Source of the DNA: Indibacter alkaliphilus LW1
GTDB taxonomy: Bacteria > Bacteroidota > Bacteroidia > Cytophagales > Cyclobacteriaceae
Direction of reading: 5' to 3'
Length of the DNA stretch: 64,000 nucleotides
NCBI RefSeq assembly: GCF_000295935.2
Contig: NZ_ALWO02000037.1
Span: 212,259 to 276,258 of the forward strand
The position numbers were made by a program, and so were the translations under genes. The notes under the pieces were generated by a model, which saw nothing but the letters and a program-made list of their open reading frames with translations, was not told the origin of the DNA and made no database searches. The first letter of the stretch is position 1; each line of letters opens with the position of its first letter. Positions 28,292 to 36,133 of the stretch are shown piece after piece.

Positions 28292-28406
28292 ATACGGCTG
28301 GGGAGTCTTATACAATTATTTTATTGTCTTACTAAGAAAAACTCATCAAAGTTAACCTTATTCAAAACCTAAAAACCTTGTTTTACTAAAAGACATTGTA
28401 ACATAT

Positions 28407-29009
28407 CTATAGAAATATAGTATTAGTAGTAAATATGGCCTTAAACAAATCAAGTTCCTTTTCAAAATTACCCAAATAAATGTTTCCCACTTTAATGGAA
28501 GCATATGCATTATCGAACTTGGAAAAATCAGGGAAAAGAATCCCAATCTCGTTAAAGATTTTGCGAGAAAGAATCTCCCCTTCCTCATCGTATGGGTAAT
28601 AACTCAACCAACCTTTTCCATAACCATCATCTAAAGGGACCAGAGCTGGTTTATCATAATCCACAAAAAAAACGCCATATAGTCCAAGCATACTTACTAA
28701 AAATACAAGCCCCTTACATCCTGGCCCTTGCAGTCTAATTTGTGTACTTAAGAGATGGAAACCGTGTTGAATCGAGGTTTCTTTCACTTCATACACACAT
28801 TCATAAGTACTGAGTTTGTTTACGAATTTCTCCCATATTGGGGATAATTGAATTCTTTTTTGACTTAATTCTTCCTTTTTTGATTCCATAGCCGGAATTA
28901 GGGGAGAATTCCAATCCCAGGGATCCATGGTAAAATCCTTTAATAAATTTAAATATGCTTCTGGTTTATTGACAATTGGTTCCATAGTTTGCTGAGGAGT
29001 CCGGGGCAT
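28407..29009 (-). CDS. Hypothetical cytosolic protein, tandem paralogue 2
   Basis: A 200-residue protein from the ATG 29007-29009 (MPRTPQQTMEPIVNKP); the Met at residue 9 is an equally good start and is shared with paralogue 1. Its conserved blocks are the same (DPWDWNSPLIPAM, GPGCKGLVFLVSMLGLYGVF, KGWLSYYPYDEEGEILSRK). The divergence from paralogue 1 is concentrated in residues 42-90 and the last third. Upstream of both genes lies a shared TTTTATTGTCTTNCT stretch, so the duplication included the 5' region. Function unknown. Confidence 0.6.
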   Translation of the reverse strand: MPRTPQQTMEPIVNKPEAYLNLLKDFTMDPWDWNSPLIPAMESKKEELSQKRIQLSPIWEKFVNKLSTYECVYEVKETSIQHGFHLLSTQIRLQGPGCKGLVFLVSMLGLYGVFFVDYDKPALVPLDDGYGKGWLSYYPYDEEGEILSRKIFNEIGILFPDFSKFDNAYASIKVGNIYLGNFEKELDLFKAIFTTNTIFL

Positions 29010-29064
29010 TTATTTTATTGTCTTTCTGGCATTAACTAGAGTCGACTAATTTTCTAATTTAATA

Positions 29065-29103
29065 AAAAACCTGCTCAAATCTTGGATCTAAGCAGGTTTA
29101 AAT
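29065..29103 (-). terminator. Terminator of xylA, copy 2 of the duplicated hairpin
   Basis: On the minus strand: perfect 9-bp stem AAACCTGCT / AGCAGGTTT, loop TAGATCCAAGATTTG, then a T run. The element is repeated at 27599-27640, so the two paralogue genes are bracketed by it. Confidence 0.7.
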
Positions 29104-29379
29104 GAAACCTCTAATTTATTCTCCCGCATCACTGCGTATGAATATCATATTTTCTGTCTTGAGGGGATATTCATAGATATCAAATTGATATTGGGATATT
29201 TATCACTCAGATTCTACGAGTTTGAGTGGGAAAACCCAAAGGATATACTTACTTTTTTAAAGAAATATTAGTTTTCCAAAGAAACCAACATTCAAATTAT
29301 GTTTAACCCCAATATCCAATATCTACTAGTATCCATTAATATCTTAATCTATGAATCCTGGCAAGTTGACCGAATATTA
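29104..29379. other. Gene-free stretch between xylA and its terminator
   Basis: AT-rich sequence without a credible gene or promoter. It is part of the 370-bp gap 29010-29379, the rest of which is the terminator hairpin and the 5' region of paralogue 2. A terminator 280 bp beyond the xylA stop is unusually distant, which hints that DNA was inserted or rearranged here. Confidence 0.5.
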
Positions 29380-30693
29380 TCAAATATAATCATTCAAAAT
29401 ATTCTCGAACAACTCCTGTCTGCCACTTCTCTGCTTAGGCTCACCTACTGACTTGGCATGGTTTCTCAAATCCTCCAAAGTCAAATTGCCTTCTTCAAAA
29501 GATTTTCCGTTTCCGGAATCAAAAGAAGCATAGCGCTCTTTTCTCAGGTCTTTGTAGGCTGATTTTTCCAATATTTCACTGGCAATCAAAAGTCCTCTGG
29601 CAAAAGCATCCATACTACCGATATGGGCATGGAAAAGATCCTCAAGGTCTGTGGAATTCCTTCTCACTTTGGCGTCAAAGTTGACCCCTCCTCCTTGAAT
29701 ACCTCCACCTTCCAAAATGACCAACATGGATTCTGTAAGTTCTTGGATATTGATGGCAAACTGATCGGTATCCCAGCCATTCTGATAATCTCCTCTATTG
29801 GCATCTATGCTGCCCAACATGCCGGCATCCACAGCTACCTGAAGTTCGTGCTGGAAAGTATGGCCCGCCAATGTGGCGTGGTTCACTTCAAGATTCAGTT
29901 TGAAATCTTTATCCAAACCATGATGTCTCAGGAATCCAACAACGGTAGCGGCATCATAGTCATACTGATGCTTGGTAGGCTCCATAGGCTTAGGTTCGAT
30001 CAGGAAATTCCCTTTGAAACCTTTTGATCGGGCATAGTCACGCGCCATGGTTAAGAATTTGGCCAGGTGCTCAGTTTCTCTTTTCATGTCTGTATTGAGC
30101 AAAGACATGTAGCCTTCTCTACCGCCCCAGAACACATAATTTTCACCTCCAAGCTTGATGGTGGCATCAATAGAGTTCTTCACTTGGGTACCGGCCCATG
30201 CCAATACGTCAAAATCAGGATTGGTGGAAGCACCGTTCATATACCGCGGGTTGCTGAATACATTGGCCGTACCCCAAAGCAATTTGATACCTGTTGCTTT
30301 TTGCTTTTCAAGTGCATAATCTGTGATGATCTGCATACGCTCTTCGTATTCTTCCAGCGTAGCACCTTCATCTATCAGATCCACATCGTGGAAACAATAA
30401 TATTCTGCTCCGATTTTGGTAAAAAATTCAAAAGCCGCATCCATTTTGTCTTTAGCACGCTGTACTGCATCGGCATTTTCATCCCAAGGTCTGTTCATAG
30501 TACCCGGTCCAAACGGATCTCCACCGGTTCCACAGAAGGTATGCCAGTAAGCAATCGCAAATTTGAAATGCTCCTTCATGGGCTTTCCAGCCACTACTTG
30601 GTCAGGGTTGTAATACCTGAATGCAAAAGGGTTCTTAGAGCCCTTGCCCTCAAATTTTATCTTTTCGATTCCCGGGAAATAAGTCTTAGCCAT
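29380..30693 (-). CDS. xylA: Xylose isomerase
   Basis: A 437-residue cytoplasmic enzyme that converts D-xylose to D-xylulose. The sequence has all the long-form (class II) family blocks: [34 protein letters not shown] with the catalytic His/Asp, [32 protein letters not shown] with the metal-binding Glu/Lys/His region, and [18 protein letters not shown]. Length is exactly that of the family. The xylulokinase and xylose transporter are not adjacent. Three operator-like sequences for a LacI-type regulator lie upstream (30779-30864). Confidence 0.97.
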   Translation of the reverse strand: MAKTYFPGIEKIKFEGKGSKNPFAFRYYNPDQVVAGKPMKEHFKFAIAYWHTFCGTGGDPFGPGTMNRPWDENADAVQRAKDKMDAAFEFFTKIGAEYYCFHDVDLIDEGATLEEYEERMQIITDYALEKQKATGIKLLWGTANVFSNPRYMNGASTNPDFDVLAWAGTQVKNSIDATIKLGGENYVFWGGREGYMSLLNTDMKRETEHLAKFLTMARDYARSKGFKGNFLIEPKPMEPTKHQYDYDAATVVGFLRHHGLDKDFKLNLEVNHATLAGHTFQHELQVAVDAGMLGSIDANRGDYQNGWDTDQFAINIQELTESMLVILEGGGIQGGGVNFDAKVRRNSTDLEDLFHAHIGSMDAFARGLLIASEILEKSAYKDLRKERYASFDSGNGKSFEEGNLTLEDLRNHAKSVGEPKQRSGRQELFENILNDYI

Positions 30694-30778
30694 AATTTTG
30701 GGTTTGAGTTAAAATAGGATTAATAGGTTTAAGAAATAATTTTTTAAGACTACCAAATTATGGATTTTATATGAATAT

Positions 30779-30864
30779 GGAAAACGTTTGCACTTCCATT
30801 ATGACCAGCGTTGCTTTAATTTTATGAAATCGGTTGCAAAAATGAAGAACGGAAAGCGTTTGAG
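30779..30864. promoter_or_regulatory. Three LacI-type operator-like motifs upstream of xylA
   Basis: Three 14-bp sequences with a central CG align as GGAAAACGTTTGCA (CG at 30785), TGAAATCGGTTGCA (CG at 30831) and GGAAAGCGTTTGAG (CG at 30857). The common form GAAAnCGnTTG resembles LacI/GalR-family half-palindromes. Spacing is 46 and 26 bp. No LacI-type gene is in the window. Confidence 0.35.
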
Positions 30865-30885
30865 ATTTATGAATGACGATTTGGA

Positions 30886-30913
30886 ATTTACGATTTACGA
30901 TTTACGATTTACG
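30886..30913. repeat. ATTTACG tandem repeat, four units
   Basis: Four exact 7-bp units, followed at 30967-30990 by a second partial run in the same sequence context (AATGAGGATTTACG...). This starts the gene-free 30694-31412 stretch, which also holds the operator-like motifs, a triple hairpin repeat and the IS110 left end. Confidence 0.7.
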
Positions 30914-31063
30914 AATGACGACGTCTTTTCCAGTTTATCAGTTTGTCGAATCATCAACTCATTTACGAATGAGGATTTACGATTTACGGCGTTTTTTTGG
31001 TGCATATGTTTTTGAAAATGTTAAAAGTTAATAGCTAACATCATATAAAGAATGCATCATTGT

Positions 31064-31223
31064 GTCATGCTGAGATTTTAAAATTTATCATTTACAGAAA
31101 GGGAATGACATCTGCAGACTCGTCATTCTGAGTCATTAAAATTGGCATTTACAGAAAGGATATGACAGTTGGTGTACGTCATCCTGAGATTTTAAAATTT
31201 TGCATTTACAGAAAGGCAATGAC
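31064..31223. repeat. Triple tandem hairpin-forming intergenic repeat
   Basis: Three units of about 46 bp (31064-31109, 31122-31166, 31178-31223). Each begins GTCATnCTGAG and ends ACAGAAAGGnnATGAC, so GTCAT and ATGAC pair and each unit can fold. The middles share ATTTTAAAATTT and GCATTTACAGAAAGG. These behave like REP-type intergenic repeats. The third unit abuts the IS110 left end. Confidence 0.75.
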
Positions 31224-31229
31224 GTATTA

Positions 31230-31412
31230 AATTTAGAGAAACTCTGTGCAGTTTGGCCGCTCTCGGTATAGTGCACTTGCCTGTTCCTGAGTATGGTTCC
31301 GTGAGTGATAGACAGAAGTATGGTACAGCAATCTGCTTGTCCGCATGGTAGCCTTTTAGACTGTTATCCCATGGGCATAGAGTTTATTCTTAACAACTAA
31401 TTCGTTGCGAGT
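31230..31412 (+). ncRNA. Candidate IS110 bridge RNA (left-end non-coding RNA)
   Basis: The 183 bases between the left repeat and the recombinase start are non-coding and can form several short stems by eye: GTGCA/TGCAC (31246-31250 / 31272-31276), CTGT/ACAG (31281-31284 / 31312-31315), AGCA/TGCT (31327-31330 / 31334-31337) and CATGG/CCATG (31344-31348 / 31369-31373) enclosing a 20-nt loop. IS110 recombinases are known to use a structured RNA from this position whose loops pair with target and donor DNA. The base composition is more GC-rich than the surrounding intergenic DNA. Folding and guide loops were not computed. Confidence 0.5.
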
Positions 31413-32720
31413 ATGGAAAAGATTCATCTACATTCAGCCGGCATTGATATTGGTTCACGCAATATCTATATCGGCATCGAAGGGGAACAGGTAGTATCAT
31501 TTGGGACCTTTACTCAGGACTTCAGAGATGCTGTTTCATACCTACTTTCCCACGGAGTCAAGACTGTTGCGATGGAAGCTACAGGTAGTTATTGGGTAAT
31601 TCTTTACGATATGCTTCAAGCAGCCGGGCTGGATGTTTGGCTCGTTGATGGCAGACAGACAAGACAGGTCCCAGGAAGAAAGACCGATGTAAAAGATTGC
31701 CAATGGATAAACCAACTTCACAGCTTCGGATTGCTCAACCGCTGTTTTGTGGCAGAAGGCTTGGTTAAAAGCCTAAGGAACTATCAGCGTCTGCGTGAAG
31801 ATCACATCAGAAGTGCTGCCATGCATGTCAATCACATGCAGAAAGCCCTTATAGAGATGAATATTCGGTTGCCCGAAGTGCTGAGCCAGATTCATGGCAA
31901 AAGTGGTCTTGCTATTATTGAGGCTATTTTAGCAGGTGAGCGAAACCCTCAAGTGCTATTGTCCTATTGCCACGTGAGCCTGATCAAAAACAAGTCGGAA
32001 GATATCCTCAAGGCTTTGGAAGGACACTACTCCGAAACCGGGTTGTTCAGCTTAAGACAAGCTTATGAAGCCTATCAGTTCTATCAGGGACAAATAAAGG
32101 CATGTGATAAAAAAATAGAGGAAGTATTGAACCAAAATCAGGATCTTTCCAATGAAAAACCAGAAAGGAAGTCAAAACCTGTCAGACATAACAAGCCTGA
32201 TATAGAAGGGTTGGAAGGACATCTCAGGTTATTGTTCGAAGGAAAAGATGCCACCCAGTTATCAGGAATTACATCCTATACTTGGTTTCAATTGTACACT
32301 GAGGTAGGCAACGACCTTTCAAAATGGAAAAGCGAGAAACACTTTACCAGTTGGCTGGGTCTGTCTCCCGGACAAAACCATTCAGGCAAGACACGTAAAA
32401 ATAAATCGAAGGGAAAGCCAAAGGCAGGCCAAATATTCCGCACAATAGCACAATCGCTGCTTCAAAGTAAGCGAATAGCTCTAGGAGAATTTGGGCGGAG
32501 AATAAGAGCAAGAAAAGGCGCAAGAATTGCAATCAAAGCGGTAGCAAGAAAACTGGCAGAACAGTATTGGAATCTAATGGTCAAAGGCCAGGATTTTGTA
32601 GAGCGGGGTGTAGAGGATTATAAAAACCGGCTAATGGAACAGAAGCGAAAATATTTCCAAAAGCTGGCTATAGAGTTAGATGAACAGACAGCGGTAATGA
32701 AATTTATACAAAATCAATAA
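31413..32720 (+). CDS. IS110-family RNA-guided recombinase/transposase
   Basis: A 435-residue protein. The N-terminal RuvC-like DEDD domain has Asp12 in GIDIGS, Glu55 in VAMEATGSYW, and Asp92/Asp95 in GRKTDVKDCQW. The middle is helical, and the C-terminal Transposase_20 (IS116/IS110/IS902) domain covers LSGITSYTWFQLYTEVG through FTSWLGLSPGQNHSGK and the basic FGRRIRARKGARIAIKAVARKLAEQYW segment. The Ser residue that attacks DNA in this family is expected in the latter domain. Length is somewhat above the usual 330-430. No frameshift. Start ATG at 31413 leaves the non-coding left end free for the bridge RNA. Confidence 0.93.
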   Translation: MEKIHLHSAGIDIGSRNIYIGIEGEQVVSFGTFTQDFRDAVSYLLSHGVKTVAMEATGSYWVILYDMLQAAGLDVWLVDGRQTRQVPGRKTDVKDCQWINQLHSFGLLNRCFVAEGLVKSLRNYQRLREDHIRSAAMHVNHMQKALIEMNIRLPEVLSQIHGKSGLAIIEAILAGERNPQVLLSYCHVSLIKNKSEDILKALEGHYSETGLFSLRQAYEAYQFYQGQIKACDKKIEEVLNQNQDLSNEKPERKSKPVRHNKPDIEGLEGHLRLLFEGKDATQLSGITSYTWFQLYTEVGNDLSKWKSEKHFTSWLGLSPGQNHSGKTRKNKSKGKPKAGQIFRTIAQSLLQSKRIALGEFGRRIRARKGARIAIKAVARKLAEQYWNLMVKGQDFVERGVEDYKNRLMEQKRKYFQKLAIELDEQTAVMKFIQNQ

Positions 32721-32754
32721 ATAATTGTATTTATCGAAAATACGTCAATGGTAT

Positions 32755-33115
32755 CCGGAGCTTGCGGAGGTGAAAGCCTGTCCCGCAGCATTGCGGGGGA
32801 TCTCTTTCCTTGAGAGTAGGAGATTCTTCACTACGTTCAGAATGACGATCCCTCCACATCTGTCAATGGTAGTGAGGAACGAACGAGTAATCTCCTACTT
32901 TATTTATCAAGAGACTCTTCCTTCGTCAGAGTGAGGTACATTTCTGTCAATGGAAGAATGGGAATAAAAATAGGTGTACGTCATCCTGAACCGGAGCTCG
33001 CGGAGGTGAAGGATCTCCTTCCCTTGAGAGTAGGAGATTCCCCGCAATACTGCGGGACAGGCTTTCACTAGGTTCAGAACGAGGGTCCTTACATTCTGAC
33101 ATTGGTAATGCAAAG
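32755..33115. repeat. Two related intergenic repeat copies right of IS110
   Basis: Copies near 32755-32850 and 32989-33080 share CCGGAGCT(T/C)GCGGAGGTGAA, TTGAGAGTAGGAGATTC and CCCGCA..TGCGGG segments, and part of the first is rearranged relative to the second. A TTCAGAATGACG stretch like that in many Bacteroidota intergenic repeats occurs at 32836-32847. GGTGTACGTCATCCTGA appears here (32973-32989) and also left of the element (31171-31187). Two short open frames in this stretch are products of the repeats, not genes. Confidence 0.65.
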
Positions 33116-33597
33116 AGACATCCTATTTCTCTGCTATCCTTGGTGTCTTTACTGGCTCCATTTCTGATTTTGTTGAATGGGTATTGGTCAATAGTTAATT
33201 GTTTTCATTGCCTAAATAACGTTGGCCGTTTTTTATCAAAAATGGTTAAATTATGGCAAAAAGAGAAGAATAGGTAGTGAAGAGTAAAAAGTTAAGAGTT
33301 AAAGGCTGACGATGCCTAAAGATGGTTGTCACTTTTCTTTATGGGTAATATCGAATAATGAACATTGAATATAGCCCGCCTGCTTCGGGCAGGAATAATG
33401 AAGTAGGGATAGCCTTGATCCCACTTCATGTCATATGTCTAGCGTCTTATGTCTTATTTTACGTCTTCAAACTCCGGATTACAAATCCATTTTATCTTTA
33501 TTTCGGAATTGCAAATCCCTTAGAGCGCAAGGATCAATCTCCCTTCGACTTTAGTCGAAATCTGCGTCATCTGCGATATCTGCGGGAGAAAAAATAA
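33116..33597. other. Gene-free stretch downstream of the polysaccharide operon
   Basis: No supported gene. Contains a perfect short hairpin TTCGACT/AGTCGAA (33544-33559) and repetitive TCTGCGTCATCTGCGATATC sequence, likely another intergenic repeat type. An 79-codon open frame at 33358-33597 covers repeat sequence and is rejected. Confidence 0.5.
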
Positions 33598-33628
33598 AAC
33601 CCTCGAGGTTTCAAAATCCTCAAGGGTT
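33598..33628 (-). terminator. Terminator of the wzc-like operon
   Basis: An 11-bp stem (AACCCTCGAGG at 33598-33608 / CCTCAAGGGTT at 33618-33628, one G-T type mismatch) with a 9-nt loop, followed on the minus strand by TTTATTTTTT. It lies 61 bp past the stop of the tyrosine kinase gene and closes the export operon. Confidence 0.75.
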
Positions 33629-33689
33629 AACAAAGCTTCAACATAAGGAAAAGCCAATCAATTCAACAGTTCATCAATTAAACAATTAA

Positions 33690-36128
33690 TCATTTTCTCT
33701 TCAAGGCTCTTTTCCACCAAGGCACATGTACATCATCATGGTATCCGTAGCTATTGCCTCCGTATCCATAGCCGTAACCATAACCGTAGCCATAACCATA
33801 ACCGGTGTCAATATGCACATCATTGAGAATACCATACACCTTCTTCACCCCTCCTTTTTCTACCAGGTTATTCAGAATTTGAATATTCCCTTTTTGAGAG
33901 TAATCCTGACGGAAAACATAAAAACTTACATCTGCATAATTGAATAATTCTTTGGTTTCTGAAACCAATCCCACAGGAGGACAATCCAAGATGACAATGT
34001 CATAGGCCTCCTTGATCTCATCCATAATCACAGCAAACTTGTCCTGCAAAAGCAATTCTGCAGGATTAGGTGGGATAGGCCCGGACAAAATCACATCCAA
34101 ATTCTCATATCCGGAAGGCTTCACCACGGATTGCCAGGGCATATCTGTACTTAAGCAAGTACTCATCCCCTTGTCATTAATCATTCTGAAATCTTCTGCA
34201 ATTTTTGGCTTCCTCAAATCCAAACCAACCAATACTGTCTTTTTTCCCATCAAAGAAAAAACAGATGCCATATTGATGGAAATAAAGGTTTTTCCTTCCC
34301 CGGAAATACTGGAAGTAAAAAGTATACAGGTCTTTTGCTTGTTGACGGCCAAATAAGAAAGGTCCGCCCTCAAACTCCTGAATGCCTCCGTAACAGATGA
34401 TCTTGGGTTATTCAAAACCGGAATACCATCGTCTCCCGTACTTCTGCCAATCACTCCTATCAAAGGTACCTTCAACTGGTTTTCAAGCTCTTTAGGATCT
34501 TCAATTTTGGTATTCAAAAAGTCCCTTACTGTAATGACCCCAATGGGCAAAATCAATCCCAAAATCAAGCCAATCAATAAATTGAGGGTTTTCTTGGGAG
34601 CTATAGGGTTTTGCAAGGCCCTTGCATTGTCCAATATGCTGTTCTTTGGCATATTGGAAGCCCTGGTGATTTCAGCCTCTGCCCTTTTTTGCAAAAGGTA
34701 GATATATATATTCTCATTGATGGTAAACTGCCTCTGAATACCCAGTAACCTTCGCTCCGTTTCAGGTAAAGTATTGATTTCCCGCTCAATCGTCCGGATT
34801 CGGTTATTCAGCTCAAAAAGCATGTTGTTGGTATTTCTAATGGCAGAATTGACATTCTCCTGCAAGGCTTTCTTGGTGTTTTGTATTTTACTCCTCACCT
34901 CTCTTACAGCTGGAGTTTGTTCCGAAAAATTGGCCGTCAGTCTGATCCGCTCTGCCTGCAATTCTGATAGGTTGATCACCAAAGCATTCAACAAAGGATC
35001 TGTAACGCCTATAATGGATGGGGCGACCAGGTCATCCAATTGATCATTGCTCAGGTAAGTCTGTAAGGTCTGATAGTATTTCAGGCTGATTTCACTCTGT
35101 GATTTCTCCTTTTCCAGTTCCTGCAAACGCTCAAAAATTTGAGATCCCTCCTGGGATAAATTAAAGATCCTGTTTTCCGACCTGTATCTTTCTAACCTAT
35201 TTTCAAAATAAGTCAAGGAATCCGTAATCCCACTCAATTGCTCTTCTATAAAGAGAATCGTATTCTCAGCAGCCCTGTTTTTCTCCTTCAGTTCTCTAGC
35301 CAGGTACATCTCCATCAGTTTGTTCAGGTAATCCTCTCCCAGTCTTCTGACAGGAGTCTCCAAACCCAAGGTCAAAATAGATGCCTGTTTGTTGATGGGG
35401 TTAATGCTAATGTTATTTTTATATTGAAGAGCCAGACTGGGGGAATCTTTCAGTTGAAACAACAATTTCTCTCCTGCCAATGCGGAAATATTCTGTACCT
35501 TGATTTTGTAATTATCTCCTTTAATCTCTTCTCCGAAATATTGTATGGATTTGATAAAAGGATCTTGGGTCAGCTTAGACTTATAGAATGGATCTGCGGG
35601 ATTGTAAACCTGAAAACCATCATCTTCTATACTCAGAGAAAACTTTTCATTGTCCAAAACCTCAATTCTAAACATCCCCCCCACCAATTGAGGATGCCTC
35701 CAATCCACCTCGATCAAAACGGGTACATTGCCATACATTTGCTGTTGATTGATAAACCCATCAGAGAAATACAGTACGTTCAGATTCAGTTCACTGAGGG
35801 TTTCCTCTGCCAAAGTGTAGGATTTCAGGATGCCGATTTCATTCTCTACATTACTTTTGCCTTGCAACAAGCCACCAGCCTCAAAAAGGTCTGCACCTAA
35901 GGTGGGCTTGTCATCTACTACAATGACTGAAGACTCTACTTTATACACCGGAGTACTGTACCTGTTGACCAAAAAAGCAATAAGAATCCCGGCAAACATA
36001 CAAATACCAAGTATTGGCCAATATTTGAGGTAATTAAAAAGTAAGGCCTTCAGGTCAATCTCATCTTCCTGTACAGCTTGAAAAGAGGCTCCCTGTTGGG
36101 GATATTGTGGATTGTTGGGGGTATGCAT
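33690..36128 (-). CDS. Wzc-like polysaccharide co-polymerase / tyrosine autokinase
   Basis: An 812-residue inner-membrane protein for exopolysaccharide or capsule length control and export. Order: cytoplasmic N-terminus, first TM (ILGICMFAGILIAFLVN near 36), periplasmic Wzz/GNVR coiled-coil region (about 60-490), second TM (LNLLIGLILGLILPIGVI near 520), and a BY-kinase domain with Walker A SISGEGKT (near 609), Walker A' VLVGLDLRKPK and Walker B DIVILDCPP. The C-terminus has a Gly-Tyr repeat tail (GYGYGYGYG) whose tyrosines are the likely autophosphorylation cluster. Wza-like gene starts upstream with a 5-bp gap, so both are cotranscribed. Last gene of the operon before the terminator. Confidence 0.93.
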   Translation of the reverse strand: MHTPNNPQYPQQGASFQAVQEDEIDLKALLFNYLKYWPILGICMFAGILIAFLVNRYSTPVYKVESSVIVVDDKPTLGADLFEAGGLLQGKSNVENEIGILKSYTLAEETLSELNLNVLYFSDGFINQQQMYGNVPVLIEVDWRHPQLVGGMFRIEVLDNEKFSLSIEDDGFQVYNPADPFYKSKLTQDPFIKSIQYFGEEIKGDNYKIKVQNISALAGEKLLFQLKDSPSLALQYKNNISINPINKQASILTLGLETPVRRLGEDYLNKLMEMYLARELKEKNRAAENTILFIEEQLSGITDSLTYFENRLERYRSENRIFNLSQEGSQIFERLQELEKEKSQSEISLKYYQTLQTYLSNDQLDDLVAPSIIGVTDPLLNALVINLSELQAERIRLTANFSEQTPAVREVRSKIQNTKKALQENVNSAIRNTNNMLFELNNRIRTIEREINTLPETERRLLGIQRQFTINENIYIYLLQKRAEAEITRASNMPKNSILDNARALQNPIAPKKTLNLLIGLILGLILPIGVITVRDFLNTKIEDPKELENQLKVPLIGVIGRSTGDDGIPVLNNPRSSVTEAFRSLRADLSYLAVNKQKTCILFTSSISGEGKTFISINMASVFSLMGKKTVLVGLDLRKPKIAEDFRMINDKGMSTCLSTDMPWQSVVKPSGYENLDVILSGPIPPNPAELLLQDKFAVIMDEIKEAYDIVILDCPPVGLVSETKELFNYADVSFYVFRQDYSQKGNIQILNNLVEKGGVKKVYGILNDVHIDTGYGYGYGYGYGYGYGGNSYGYHDDVHVPWWKRALKRK
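33760..33804. repeat. In-frame Tyr-Gly microsatellite in the kinase tail
   Basis: About 45 bp of near-perfect 6/12-bp units (complement GGTTATGGCTAC) encoding alternating Gly and Tyr at the C-terminus of the kinase. Gain or loss of a 6- or 12-bp unit would change the number of tyrosines without shifting frame. Confidence 0.7.
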
Positions 36129-36133
36129 ATTTT

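Larger units (their letters stand above)
31224..32754 (+). mobile_element. IS110-family insertion element
   Basis: About 1.5 kb consisting of a ~190-bp non-coding left end, a 435-residue DEDD recombinase gene and a ~35-bp right end. This is the layout of the IS110 subgroup (long left end, short right end). Exact boundaries are uncertain because the family lacks typical terminal repeats; I set them at the last base of the left flanking repeat and the first base of the right one. A 12-bp imperfect inverted repeat (CAATGACGTATT at 31217-31228, AATACGTCAATG at 32739-32750) lies at the edges. The recombinase is full length, so the element may be active. Confidence 0.8.

Noticed and set aside
30788-31015. 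75-codon frame before the IS110 element
   Set aside because: Made mostly of the ATTTACG repeat and neighbouring repeated sequence; low-complexity translation.
31064-31223. Short tandem repeats as a possible CRISPR array
   Set aside because: Only three units, which themselves form hairpins, with 11-12 bp spacing and no cas gene; spacers too short.
32725-33113. Two short frames (69 and 68 codons) right of IS110
   Set aside because: Both translate the same intergenic repeats (for example the KACPA.LRGIS segment in each), so they are repeat-derived and not genes.
33358-33597. 79-codon frame ending before the operon terminator
   Set aside because: Covers repeated TCTGCGTCATCTGCG sequence and a short hairpin; no protein features.
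35238-35900. 220-codon plus-strand frame inside the Wzc-like gene
   Set aside because: Antisense to the coiled-coil region of a full-length, well-recognised protein.
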